Part shown: positions 1 to 17,294 of the stretch, piece after piece
Numbering within the stretch: position 1 is the first letter of the stretch
How the letters are laid out: the number at the start of each line of letters is the position of its first letter
Assembly (NCBI GenBank): GCA_964019165.1
Contig: OZ025287.1
Coordinates: forward strand, 419,701 to 483,700
Length of the DNA stretch: 64,000 bases
DNA from: Mastigias papua
Taxonomy: Eukaryota > Cnidaria > Scyphozoa > Rhizostomeae > Mastigiidae
Direction of reading: 5' to 3'
Position numbers and translations under genes: made by a program
The notes under the pieces: model-generated
The model's input: the letters and a program-made list of their open reading frames with translations, nothing else
Told to the model about the DNA's origin: nothing
The model's database searches: none

Positions 1-5003
<5,003 letters not shown>

Positions 5004-8000
5004 TGTTTTACACAGCAGAAGACAAACGATTACGCGGATACTCCCATCAAAAACGACATTAGCAATTTGCCAAGAAAAGCAAAGCTAACAACGAAAAATT
5101 CATAATATGGTATATATTGTCTTATTTGAGGTCTGAGTTGGAATCGCTTAGTGATCTTGATTGAAAAGCCTCATTCTGAAAATTTCGAACAGATTTAGCG
5201 TTTTAAACGTGTGGAGTATGTGTGCAGATGCACAAGCACACAATTAAAGGTACGAATGAAGATTGATCATACTTGCACTTACTAATGGGGCGGTACTTGC
5301 CATTTGCAAGAAAATAAAAGCAAATATTCTGCAATCTTAATACTTCATAACGATGAAGCGTTAGTGTATAAATGCCAGAACGACATCAGAGCTTTAATTT
5401 GCCGTTGCGAAGCGAATGAAGACAGGACCTTTGACCCTTTGACTGCTGTATTCCAAGACAACGTTGTTACTTCCAAAGTACGGCTTTTATGAACTAAGGT
5501 GAAATTTTGCAGGGATATCATTCATAAGGCACTACTTCCGCAGTCTCTTATTCTGGAAAAGTTTGTTGAGTAAAAACATCGCTAATTCCCTCTGTGTGGA
5601 AGGCTCAGCCTTAAATAGTGAATTACAAACTACAAAATGCGATATTTGGATCGATAGAACAGGGGAAAAAATGACGAATCTTTCCACAATGAATGTGTTA
5701 AAGCGAACAATGATGCTAAATATAAGATTGGAACAATTTTGTTGCAAAAAATGATTTGGGAAATATCAATCTAGTTTTAAATAGGCCTAAACGGGAGTGA
5801 AGAGATTATAAAGGCAACTGGCACACAAAAAGGGCTATGACTTTTTGATCTGACTTGATAGGCCTTACTTCACTTGCACTAGCATTTCCTCTTCTTTGCT
5901 ATCATCAAGCTTTGATAGGACTTCTGGTCTCTTTGCTTGACGTCAGATTTGAAAAGACGATCACGTCAAAGGTGAACATAAAGATTCGACAGAATTAACA
6001 AGTTTGATATTTTATAACGGCTCCTCGAAAGAATTCAGAAGAAAATGATCTGATATTTTACAAGCTGAGCACTATAAATATAAAATATCGTTAGTTACAT
6101 TAGGGAGCTAAGCCTCTCTAGGAGTATACACAAGGAGGAAATACTGGTTGCAGCCGGTCGAGTTAGAGTCGATTCGAGCAAAAGTCACCAGTTCGAGTAA
6201 CATCTGGGTTACCCACTTTCTCGCATTCTCATTTAATAAAAAGAGATTTGTACAAAATTTCAACTATATTTGTAATAAAATTATACATAAACTATATATC
6301 TAAAAAACAAAACCATTAATGTAAATATGATTAAAAACCTGCTCGGTCAGGAATTGAAGCAAACCTTCAAGAAACTGCCTCAAAATTATGTGTAATAAAA
6401 AATAATATGTAGAACTTATCAATATAATTTCATAGCTTACGAAATTTATTTAAAAATACACTATTTTAATGTAGATTTGAAAATATACAAATAGGTCAAG
6501 AATTTCTAACTGTCCGGATACAATGTTGAAAAATCTGACATATTATCGTCCAAAAACAATTTTAAACATCAATACATAGAGTTGTACTTCTAACTCATTC
6601 AAGCAATTCAAATTCTTAGGTGATATACACTTCTGCAAAAACTGTATGACTGTATGACAGTATTTAGCAACCACATTCTGAAAAACTCCTCAGATCTTAA
6701 TCCCAAACTCTCATCTGGATTAAAAAAATTCACTCTTACTAAAAGTGTTTATGAGATTTTTCCTGCTATCACAACTATTTAAAGACAAGCAGCTCAAAAA
6801 CGCCAATCTCATAATCTGCATCGATCCTTAATATAGTACAAGCTTCCCTTCGACGGGAAGCTTATTCTGTGATGCATTCTGGGACACAAATGAGCCGAAT
6901 AATATCGGTGGACATATGAAGCAAATCTGCTCGCAAATATGCTTGATGCATTCACAGTGATTACAAGAAACTAATTATCAGGACAAGGCCAAGAGGGTCG
7001 TACTCACAATTTCCTAATCTAGGCTAATTCCAAGCTTTCCAAGGGCGTTGTCCTAAGCCTCATTCTGATGGAATGGCCTCCTACGCTTAAAACAGTTTTC
7101 TCTTTCACCTTATGAAATGTATGAATAGAAATATCTCAACTTTAAGCCTGTAACTACAACAATGTTACTATTCCCAGTCACACTGAAATTGCTTGAAAGG
7201 CATGGCAAAGTATTTCTAATTTGCACCCAAAACGAGAAGAGATCTTAGCAGGGGGCACGAACTGTTATTCAACATAACCAAAACAAACTAGCTGCCACGC
7301 AGCGCCTCCAGACTCAGGCAATCACAATAATCAAGAACGCAAAAATTAAAGACAGCTGATCATGCTCTTGGATGTATGCAGAAAACATAATCCACCTCAA
7401 TAAGAACGTTATGGCCTGTAATATTATGAACAAGGCCCTGCCAGCCTTCTAGAAAAATACAAATCATAGTCTAACTTCTTTTCCTATAATACGAGAAACA
7501 GCCAAAACCTTCAGGTTCCAAAGCACAGGACAGAACATTATACAAAGAGTTTCTATGGACTGGAATAATACAAATATCAAAATACGTGAGTTACCAACAT
7601 TAAATATTTCAAAAAGGCAAAAAGTATCTGAAGAGCAAAACTTAAAATAAACACGACCCCCTGGAAGAGCAGCTCCACGTTAAACTATCTAAATTATATA
7701 ACACTGAGTACAAATATAAATATATATATATATTTCGAAGATTGATATCGAAACGCTTGAAACTGATTGAAAAATGGAGCATAATTTTGAGTGATTTCGA
7801 TATATATATACATTTTTTTGAACTCAGTTTTAAAAAATATTCATAGCTTATTGTAGTTATATGCTGAAGGGTTATTTCGTGTATAAAGAATTGATAAAAT
7901 GAAATGAAGAAAGAAAAAGACTTTTAACGAGAACATCTCCATACATGACTTTCTAAGAAAGTTTAGTTTGTCGAACAAACCAAAAGAGTTTACAAAAGTT

Positions 8001-8928
8001 TCATCAACACTGCAGGTCACGCAGGTCAAACAAAAGTAACAAAAGTCCTACAGAGATCAAATATCAAGCAGAAAAAACACTTTCTCCTTGTCAAATTCAA
8101 ACTAGTTGACCCTATAGACTATTAAATGGTATATTGTGCTTGAAAGTCAAATGCCAGATTACATAACCATCTAGAATCTCAAAGCACAGACAAAATCACA
8201 ACGAATAAAAGAGAAATAACGACGGCTCTTAACTGGCAGACTAAGTTCAAGAACAAGTTGTCAGCTACCATGGGTGACCAATGTAAGATCAAACATGTCA
8301 CTCCATGACATATTCTTTATGTTTTTGATATCCCACTAAAGGGTGGATAGACCGAAGTCGACACATCACCTGCGCCAACACACTTCAAACTTCACGGTGG
8401 ATTTCTTCCAACATCAAAATTGTAATGGGAAAAGAGAGATCCTATCAAATTGACTATAGATGGAGATTCCACACTTTGGCAGAGATATGACCAGCTGTTA
8501 AACGAAGCCTAGAGGATAGGGAAATAACACAGGAAAGCTATTGGATCCATCCACAGTTCTCTTTTCAAATACTAGTCGGAAATCCTTGGCAGATGTAGAT
8601 CCTCTGAAGATAGCAAAATAAAGCATAACTCTCAAGTATTAGCAAGAAATATGGATAAAGATATATAAAGTCTTTAATTTAATTTCAAAATGACCTTAAC
8701 CTAATCTTCATGAATGAGATATTCAAACAAAAAATTTTAGAGAAGAATACTGACCAACAAATTGGGAATTGGAAACTTGTGTAAATTCCAAAAATCAGAC
8801 CAACATTCGTGGAATTCAAAGCGCGTCTTTTAAAGACAAACATTCGAGCAACCTAGCAGATGGAGTGAAAAACTGAAAGACCTCAATTGCATTCAAGCTG
8901 GAAATAAAACATATATATAAATATATAT

Positions 8929-8977
<49 letters not shown>

Positions 8978-10930
8978 AATTTATTTATTTATACATAACT
9001 TATAATCACATAATCACATGGATTGATATATTTATTTATTTATTTATATATAAGTATTCATTTATATATTTATTTTTTTCATTTTTATATATATTTTTAT
9101 ATATAATAGATACTTTTAATACATTACCAGTAGTAAGCACGCTAAAATTGCAGGATCTTATAGCGAGCACTTTCAATACATTGCCTAAGAAAAAGAAAAT
9201 CATATTAACAGCAGAGAAAGCGATGACCCTCAAACATACGTAAGCCGCTCTGTCAAACCAACTTTGGATTCTACTGTGGCAATTAGGAGATAGGTCAACC
9301 AGCTGAGATCCTCCATACTAGCGAGACAAGATTAGATCCCAAGAAAATTAGAAAGGTGTTATCTGAACAGATACCAATTATCCTGAAATCTACTCTAGAC
9401 AAACAAAAACCCGAAAATTACTAAGAGACAGCTGTGTCAATAGTAGTCAAAAAAGTGGGTGAACGCGTGAGTTGAGCAAAGATCGTCCAAGCTACACAAG
9501 AAAATTGCTCATCACTAAGTGTTTCCAAAAAGAAATACGTGTTCTTTCAGTACATCAAAGTGCACATTGTGGTCTCCATAAAACATTCTACCTCGCTGGC
9601 CTATGCTACTGACCAAGATGCTGACCAGTACACAATAGCTAAATACCACTCTGTCTCAAGAATTAACAATAACTTACAACTGTGAATCACGTATTTCTCA
9701 CCTGTGAGCTGTCACTGTACAAAATACAAGAGAAAAACATGAAGAGAATCCTATCATACCAAAATGACATGACAATAAAGAATCTCAAAGGCCACATATC
9801 AAATCTGAAAACAGTTCAGTATGGGATCCGTCAAGACTCGAGTCTTAGACACATTCGACTCATCATTTACGTAAAAGACTTCCAGAAAAACCTGTACATA
9901 AACGAGGCTCCACATAGGGCATTTGGGCACTGAAATGTCATTTCTAACTTACCACAGACGTCTCTATTTCAAAATATCGGTGTTTGCTATAGCAGCGGCA
10001 CCAACGCTCAGATACTTATCCGAAAATATCATACATCATCTTCTAGTGCCAAACGCTAAAATTGATCTCCACGCTCTCTCTATGCAATCGGCCTGTTGAT
10101 GAAAGATATACAGTGCTTAGCTTTATATAACTTGACAGAATCCAGAAAAAATTTATATTTTCAAGTGCATGAAAGTTTAAAGTTATAATGAAAATAGCGA
10201 AACATTTCATGCGGATATATAAAATAAATGTTTCCAGGTACATTACGTAGCAGGAACGCTAAAAAATGAGTTAGAGCTGGAAAGATATGATGCGTACAAA
10301 CAGTCTATTTTGTACTTCGCGCTGGAACTATTTTCCCATTTAGGTCTGTTGTCAACTCGTTTCCAAACTTTTAGTAAGGCAGTGCAATTACCTCTCTATG
10401 TCCCACTTTCACGACATATTCACCCATCATTCTGAGGCAATAAATCCTCGTGAACTTTTATCATAAACTAAATGATAACAAATTGGCTACTTAACAACTT
10501 TGCATGTGTGATGTCGTCCAATTTCAACGATTTACACCCCTCCCTCCTCCTAATCGAACAACGTTATCTCAACAAGAGCTTCTAACTTCATGGGGATGAA
10601 CCCCGTCAAATTGTGAACTGCCCCTTCCCTCTCGTTCCCACCCATTCATGTACTAATGTCAGTAACTAAATACCAAACTGAGTTTCAGTCATTAGAAACA
10701 AAGTCAATCGCGCCTTTGTGAGCTTTCTGGCTTTCATAATTGGGAATCTACACTTATTGGCCTATGCTGATATAATTTTATCATGATTGCATTGGTCGTT
10801 CGTAGCACTTATAAAAAGGATTCTTAAAAAACACATGACAATGATTATAGAGCTAACTTGCAGAAAGGAGAAACTCCTATAATGTAATCCACAACAGGAA
10901 ACCATTCTCCTCCTTTCGTACTAAAAGATT
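5004..10930. other. Gene-free AT-rich stretch
   Basis: I see no supported exon. Short open frames (for example 5304-5492 and 9682-9933) have no recognisable motif or splice signals. The stretch between about 6.6 and 9.9 kb has the look of an old, heavily mutated insertion, with scattered short open runs on both strands, but I cannot assign it to a family. Confidence 0.5.
8911..8973. repeat. (TA)n microsatellite
   Basis: TA dinucleotides with occasional AA interruptions, followed by tttattta-type sequence to about 9110. Confidence 0.9.
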
Positions 10931-10990
10931 GATTATCAAGCACATCCCCTTAACCCCCTATAGGAGAACGTCATACACTTACTCCTTACC

Positions 10991-11076
10991 ATGTGCAAAT
11001 TGAGGGCTCTTTCACTATGAAACAGCCGGTCACAGCATGAACATTCAAAACCCCTGTGTTCAGTTTCAAAGAGACC
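10991..11076 (-). CDS. Possible exon with split C2H2 zinc finger
   Basis: Between the acceptor tttcttctag and the donor CACATG|GTAAGG, one frame reads GFECSCCDRLFHSERALNLH. It has C-x2-C-x12-H spacing with Phe before the first Cys and Leu before His, the classic C2H2 finger layout. The last zinc ligand would come from the next exon, possibly one opening near 10925. The neighbouring TIR gene lies upstream on the same strand, but the phases do not join simply to its last exon, so the gene of origin is unknown. Confidence 0.4.
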
Positions 11077-11478
11077 TAGAAGAAACCAAAATTTAATGAT
11101 ACATTTAACATTCTTAGAATTCATGAGTAAAACACAAGGAAAATGCCCTAATTCTTTTGTTACTTATTTCTGCTGCCCGATATTCCCACAAGAGGATTGA
11201 ATTCTTTCGGATTATTAACTTGAGAAGTTAGGGAATAATAGACAGTAAGAATACTGAAAAGCAGACCTACAGGAATGCTGGAGAGGGGACAGAGGGGGGC
11301 AAGCGTCCTTCATGTCTTTCATCAGGGGGAGCAAAGAGAAAATGCACTTTGCAAGAAAACTTTTTACCCATTATTGATCCGGACCTTAAAGGTCTCTGTT
11401 GATGCTTAGTAACATTAATTTTGTTGCGAGACGCTTTGTTCAAATCACAAAAAAAAGCAAAAGTAGGACATTGTTCCA

Positions 11479-11992
11479 TTGCCACCTTTCAAAGAGGAAG
11501 TAATTGATAAAATGTTGATGAACAAAGCAGGCCTGGAACACAGTGACCCTTTGCATAACACTGACCCCTTGTATTTTACTACTTCCAGCGTCATTGATTC
11601 TCCAGCGCATTTCCACACAGCAGAAACGTCTCCTACCAACCTCCATTGGCACTTATTCGAAAGGAGCTTTTCTGAATGGATCCAATTAGAGGATTTATGG
11701 CAAGCTTTAGAATCTCCCACATTCTCATGTCTGTACCTTGGCAACCATGCATATGAAAGTATCCATTTTCATTTAAAAAAAGCCCTCCATTAAAAGCTAC
11801 ATGTGGGTTGATCATCTTCATAACTATTCTGAGCTTGAGAGCAAAATATTCATAGTTTATCATCACTTCCTAAATGCTTGCAAAACGGAAACACAAATCA
11901 TTGAAGCATTACCTGATACATTTAAGCTTGCCAATAGATTGGAGTCTTTTCTACCATTGACAGTAGAGCAGATTGCCTTGTCAAATCTCTAA
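11479..11992 (+). pseudogene. Broken unidentified ORF
   Basis: Two adjacent open frames, 11479-11793 and 11801-11992, separated by a stop, encode protein-like sequence (for example HWHLFERSFSEWIQLEDLWQ and PDTFKLANRLESFLPL). I see no intron signals at the break and no known motif. The composition differs from the flanking DNA, so a decayed retrocopy or an old transposon-borne gene is possible. Confidence 0.3.
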
Positions 11993-12328
11993 GGATGCAA
12001 TGAAATTGTTAACTCTGTTAAAACTTCCTCTTTAGTTTCATCCAAGCCCCACTGATTCAAGAACTAAGAAATCAGCATACCAACAAACCTTCTTCGTGGC
12101 GACAAATAAAAGATATCTGAATAAGATAAAGATGCGATCCAGCAACCTAGACAACTTAAACCTCTGATAAACTTCTCTTTTCAAAGTAAAGATAATTTAA
12201 ACGTACCAGGTTTAATTTTGCGACACTCAACAAACACCTCATAGGAGAGAAACCTGACGGAGACTATGAAAGAGTCTACTTATTCACAATCACATACTCT
12301 CCTGCGCAGTGATGGAGATAAAGCCCAG

Positions 12329-13695
12329 TCAACTGGAAATTTCAGACTTTGTCTGCCTAATCACAATTTTTCGTCCCACAATTACCATTTCTGAGATGTG
12401 GTTATCAAGAACAAATGTCAGAAAGCTTGCCTTTAGTCCATCAAAAACTTGCATTCCACCGTACCCCTGCCCATGTGTAAGTGAATACAAAATGAAAACA
12501 GAAAGTACCTCTAATAATCTCCTATAACGTCTTTTTCTTGCAGTGTCAAGACAGTTTTCAAATCTTTTCCTTATCCACATCTCCTGCCCCTGTAAAAAGT
12601 CTAGGACCAGTATTTGCTCCTGCTGCGAACTGAATCTATGAAGATGACAACTCCTCTTTTCTCTAGACTTCTTCTCTATGACATGTTTTGTATCATGGCA
12701 TATCATCTCATGTTGTGAAACATTACCAACGGTATCATCATCGCAGAGGGATACATCTTCAATCTTAAGAGTAAGTTCTTCAACATCTTCCCTGGTTAGG
12801 TCATCATCTTCAGGCACAAAGAGCCCAATGATCCTTGGGTGAATTTTCTCTAAAAGCCCATTATCTGCACCATCACTCAAACCCCCAGCATCTTGCTCTA
12901 TCACAGGACATGTGTCAGCTTGGGTATCTACACCACCATATTCTTGAATGATAGCCACATTTCTGTCATACTCCGAAGTGTTGGGATCATGTAAAATCAC
13001 GGTACCATTAGAGTTCCCCTTACTCCTATCAACACCATCTGAATCTGAAGATCTTACAACCTTTTGATGCTCAACGTCATTTGAAACAACAGGCCTTAAC
13101 CAACTTCCCCATTCACCATGATGAAACTTGTCAGGTTTAGTACTGCTTCCATGTTCACATTCACTTGAGACAACAGGCCCCAGCATACCTCCACATTCAT
13201 TACCATCAGAATTTTCAGATCTTAAATGGTCTCCATATTCCAAAGCAGGAGCAACAATTTCCACTGATTTCCTTTCATGCTCGAGAGACAAATTTTCTGC
13301 GGGTTGCAAGCTACTTCCATATTTAAGCTCATTTGAACTGCCAGTCACTATAGATAAGCTATCAATTTTCCTAGCACCATTAGACATTCTTGAACTGCGA
13401 GGCACCAAACTAGTATAAACACGTCCCAAATGCTTATTATTGTCCTTGGCTTCAGACTCATCACAATTATTTTCAACAGCATGACTACATTTCCATATCT
13501 GAATATTGTGCTCCAAGTCATTATGTGTACCATTCACTTCTTCTGTCATATCACTAAAAATACTGACCACATTTTCAATTTCTGCAGTTCTTCTTTTTTT
13601 AGATTGTGTTGAATTCCCTATTTCTCCTGTTGCTGGACATCTAGCAAGCTCTGCAGTTGACATGCATTCTGAATAACTTTGACTATCCCTTCTAT
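12329..13695 (-). CDS. Acidic repeat-containing C-terminal exon of TIR gene
   Basis: 1367 nt after the acceptor aatttcttgcag, open to a TGA at 12329. Ser/Glu/Asp/Asn-rich, with a nuclear-signal-like KKRR near the start. Four loosely repeated units (KYGSSLQPA, EYGDHLRS, CGGMLGPVVSSECEHG, EWGSWLRPVVSNDVEH) occupy the middle. The tail includes IRKRFENCLDTARKRRYRR. Codon-like composition over 1.3 kb in one frame supports real coding. Confidence 0.65.
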
Positions 13696-16600
13696 CTGCA
13701 AGAAATTTATTTAGCACTATTGAGATATCACCTTGCTTATTAGGTAAGAAGAAACTATTCTACAAGTTAGAGTTCAGTAGTACTATAAGGAGAAATTGAC
13801 ACCTTATTCTTCTCCTTCTGCAGCAAATGTTTCTGTTTCAATGGTGAGTGAGGTTGAGTATAACAGGTAGCAGACAAAAGCTTGGCCCTTTTGGACTATA
13901 TCGACTCTCATGGACCTGTGTAAAGGCTCTAGCCTAATACAGAATATCACTTTTATCATCATCATTATTATTTTTATTTTTTGTTCCTTCCTTGCATTAC
14001 TGTCCAGATCTCGTCACTGTGCCAAGGCCAGCCCATGACTCTTGGGCAGCAGTATTGTTCAAGTGATGGACAGCATTCTTCTCAGGATGTGAGTGTTTCC
14101 AAGGCAAAAGCAATCTTTTGCACTCCTTCAATTATTATTTGTCCGAGAATTTGACTTATGCACGTCTGAAAGTCTTTCTTTACTAATAGTATTATTACTA
14201 TAATTATCAGTATAAGTAGTATTATTGTATTAAAGTATTATTATTATAATTATCATTATAAGTACTATTATTATAAGTTCTGTTACAAATCGTACTTTAT
14301 ATATAACAGAATTAACTGTAGGCTTTGAAACAAATTTAAACGATAATGTTCACTACAAAGAACGTAAGTATCTGAGGGATGTGCTTTTGGGTCTAAGGGA
14401 TGTGACATAGGTGGCAGACACGAGAGATATGATCAAAGTGGCAGGTCTGAGACACAAGGCTCAGGGTGGTAGATCTGAGGGATATAACTTAAAGTTATAG
14501 GCCTGAGAAATGTGATGTATGCTATCACAAAAAGGAACGTGATTCAGTTGGTACAAATGAGGGATAGGGATTTTGGTGTTAGACATGAAGGATCTGATTT
14601 AGGTCATAGGTCTAATAGATGTGGTTCACACAGTAACCCTGAAAGGTACTATCTGGATAGTACATCTCACAGATGTGACTTTAAAATAGTAAATCTGAGG
14701 TGTGTGATTCTAAGGTGGCAGATCCAAGGGATGTGATTTTATGGTGGTAGATATGAGGGATATGATTTTAGAGTGATAGATCTAACATATGTGATATTAC
14801 AGTGGTAGAAGGTCTGAGGGATGTGGCTATACAATGGTAGGTCTGAGTGATGTGACTTTGCAGTGGGAGATCTCAGGAATGTGATTTTACAGTGGTAGAC
14901 CTCAGGGGTGTGATCTACAGGTGGTAGATCTGAGGGATGTGATACTACAGTGGTAGGTCAGAGGGGTGTGATTTTATGGTAATAGGTCAGAGGGATGTGA
15001 GTTTTAGTGGTAGATGTGAGAGATGTGATTTTAAAGTGGTAGATCTTAGGGTGTGAGTTTATAGTGGTAGATCTTAGTGATGAGACTTTGTGGTGATAGG
15101 TCTGAGGGATGTGATTTTAATGGTGGTAGAGCTGAGGGATGTAATTGTATGATGGTAGGTCTGAGAGATGTGATTGTAAGGTAGTAGATCTGAAGGAAGT
15201 GATTTTATGATGGAAGATCTGATGGGCATGATTTAGATAGCAGGTCTAAGAGGTGCAGCTTAGATGGCAGATCTGAGGGTGTGATTTTAAGGTGGCAGCT
15301 CTGAGGAATGTAATTTGAGTGGTAGACCTGAGAGATGTCACTTCACTAATCAGCTGGCACAGAAAGAATACAAACTTTACTTCTTTAAATTGTGCAAGTT
15401 GGATTTTATATGTCAGAGTTTCATTGAACATAAAATTCAAAAGGCTTTCTTCTAAAATTATCCAAAACTTTTGAACACACTGCTCCAATGGCTAAAGTCT
15501 CCTATTGTCACCTCACTTGATTTGAAAAATGCCTTTGGCAAAGTTCACCACAACGTAATTCCTAAAATTCATACGCATCTTCACATACATGGTCACAGGC
15601 AACAACTGATCTCTACTCGAATTTCCAAACACCATTTATCACAGTCAGTTGAGGTGTTCTTCAGGGGAACTGTTTAAGCCTACTAACTTTCAACCTCTGT
15701 TTCAATATATCTATTCATAAAATCTCCGATCAGATGTTCAAGTAATGTGGTTTCACAATCAGCTCTCTCTAGCCCATCCACTGGCTTCAACTTGCATACA
15801 ATGCTGCAGTCATAATTGGTCTTCAGAGTGAAAAACAAAGTCTACTGTATCATTTCACTAGATGGTGCACATGGGTAGATGAGATTATCAGGGTTGACAA
15901 ATGTTCCACCTTTGGTATAAGAAAATCATCCACTTCATCAACCCAATATCTTCCCAAGCTGGAAATGAATCATGAAAATGTCAAATCTTTCAAATATCTT
16001 GGTAGACATGCTATGGATAACCAAATCCACATGTCTGACGCTCTCAAAATCCTCAATGATTTAATGACAAAAACAGATGATCTTTCCTGTCATCCAAAAT
16101 ATAAATTTAGAATTTACCATCAATTTGTTTTTTTCCAAACTATGCTATCATCTTACTATTGCTGATCTCAGCAAAACTTAGGTGATCCAGAATTTTGATA
16201 ATAACGTTGGTAAGTAGGCTCGGCAATGGCTTGAACTTCCTATTAGCTCTACCTTGAGTGTTGTCAATGTTCAGAATTCAAAATATAGAATTAACTTTAT
16301 TTTGCCCTCTATGAAATTTATTCATTGCCAGACTGTTATAAGAAATGCTCGTAAATCTTCTCCACTTTCTGACATAAATTCATTATGGGCTGCAACTAGC
16401 AATGGTACTAATATTCAATATGACCAGTATAAGAATACTAAACATATTCTAACTCCCATTCAGAGAGAACATGAACGATCACATTAATCATGAAATAACA
16501 TCACAAAGTTTCATTATGTCTTCCACAGACAAGCCAATAACACATTGCCTGTAATTAGTAAGGTGTATCATTGCATCTTTGTTAACTATAGCATTTCATA

Positions 16601-17294
16601 AAAATGAGATCAAGTTTAAAAAAATTATCATTATTCACAAAACCAATTTTAAACAGACTGGTGACATGAATGTGTGATCAACCAGTTCTCTCCCTAATCT
16701 GCAACAGAATGTTCATTGTTAGCTATTGATAATGTAGAAATAATCAAGGGGAATGCATGAGGTTTACAAAACATAATATTTATATCCAAAGGTACCTGTA
16801 ACGTTTTTCAAAATGGCTTGAGTAAGTTTTTTCCAGAAGAACTTTTGTGCAACCTTGTTTGTCCAGTCAAGTTTCCATAATGGGGCAAATAGATCTGGAA
16901 CTTTGCATTGTCTCAAAAGAATTGGCAGCAACCTGAATTCTCTGATTATTTCTGGCGCATTAACACAACATTTCTCAATCAAAGTAGTCCAAAGGTCTTC
17001 ATCAGCACCATACTTGCTTGTCAAAACTACTACTGTGCAAGAACTGGAGCAGAGGCCATTCAGTTTATTCTCAATTATTGTCTTCCCTGGCTCAAAGTCT
17101 CTATCATCCCAACACACTGAAAAGTTCTCATCCTCTAGATGTTGAAGCAGCTGCTCTGTTACCCATTCTTTATCTGACTCATGGTATGAGATAAATACAT
17201 CATAGATTTTACCCTTTGCTACCATTCCAGACATGGTATATGCCTGGCTAGTCAAAATATTTTCAAAGCTCAGATGTAATTCAGTTGATTGTAA
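12329..17294 (-). CDS. TIR-domain protein, two coding exons
   Basis: Exons 17294-16796 and 13695-12329 join phase-perfectly (ACA G|AT AGA). From the likely ATG at 17234 the protein is about 601 residues. The N-terminal TIR domain shows box 1 YDVFISY, box 2 RDFEPGKTI and box 3 FW (in FFWKKL), as in Toll/IL-1 receptor and MyD88-class adaptors, which pass immune signals by TIR-TIR contact. The remainder is acidic and contains four degenerate repeats around GSxLRPVVSxxxEH, then a basic tail. No transmembrane segment, death domain or leucine-rich repeat is visible, so a soluble adaptor-like protein is the simplest reading. A donor after 12509 (GAG|GTACTT) could end the exon before the stop at 12329 and lead to more exons. 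Confidence 0.7.
14380..15345. repeat. Degenerate minisatellite, about 29-bp unit
   Basis: Roughly 32 diverged copies of a unit like gtggtagatctgagggatgt followed by gattttaca, period 28-30 bp with occasional longer units. It lies in the single large intron of the TIR gene. Confidence 0.85.
15470..16490 (+). mobile_element. Decayed LINE (reverse transcriptase remnant)
   Basis: Broken plus-strand frames carry LDLKNAFGKVHHNVI (reverse transcriptase core near the first catalytic Asp), FKYLGR (thumb/connection motif common in non-LTR retrotransposons) and a C-terminal block ending YDQYKNTKHILTPI. Stops and frame changes separate the three, so the element is dead. It sits in the TIR-gene intron, opposite to the gene. 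Confidence 0.75.
16796..17294 (-). CDS. TIR-domain exon
   Basis: It opens after a strong polypyrimidine acceptor (ctttctctttcttgcag) and ends at ACAG|GTACCT. The whole TIR domain, from KIYDVFISYHESDKEW to WKKLTQAIL, sits in this one exon. The frame upstream of the Met at 17234 is open to the acceptor, so an upstream coding exon cannot be excluded. Confidence 0.8.

Noticed and set aside
9682..9933. 83-codon plus-strand ORF
   Set aside because: No motif, no splice context, and the surrounding DNA is full of stops; probably chance.
14380..15345. CRISPR-like array
   Set aside because: Units are contiguous and diverged with no unique spacers, and the genome is eukaryotic.
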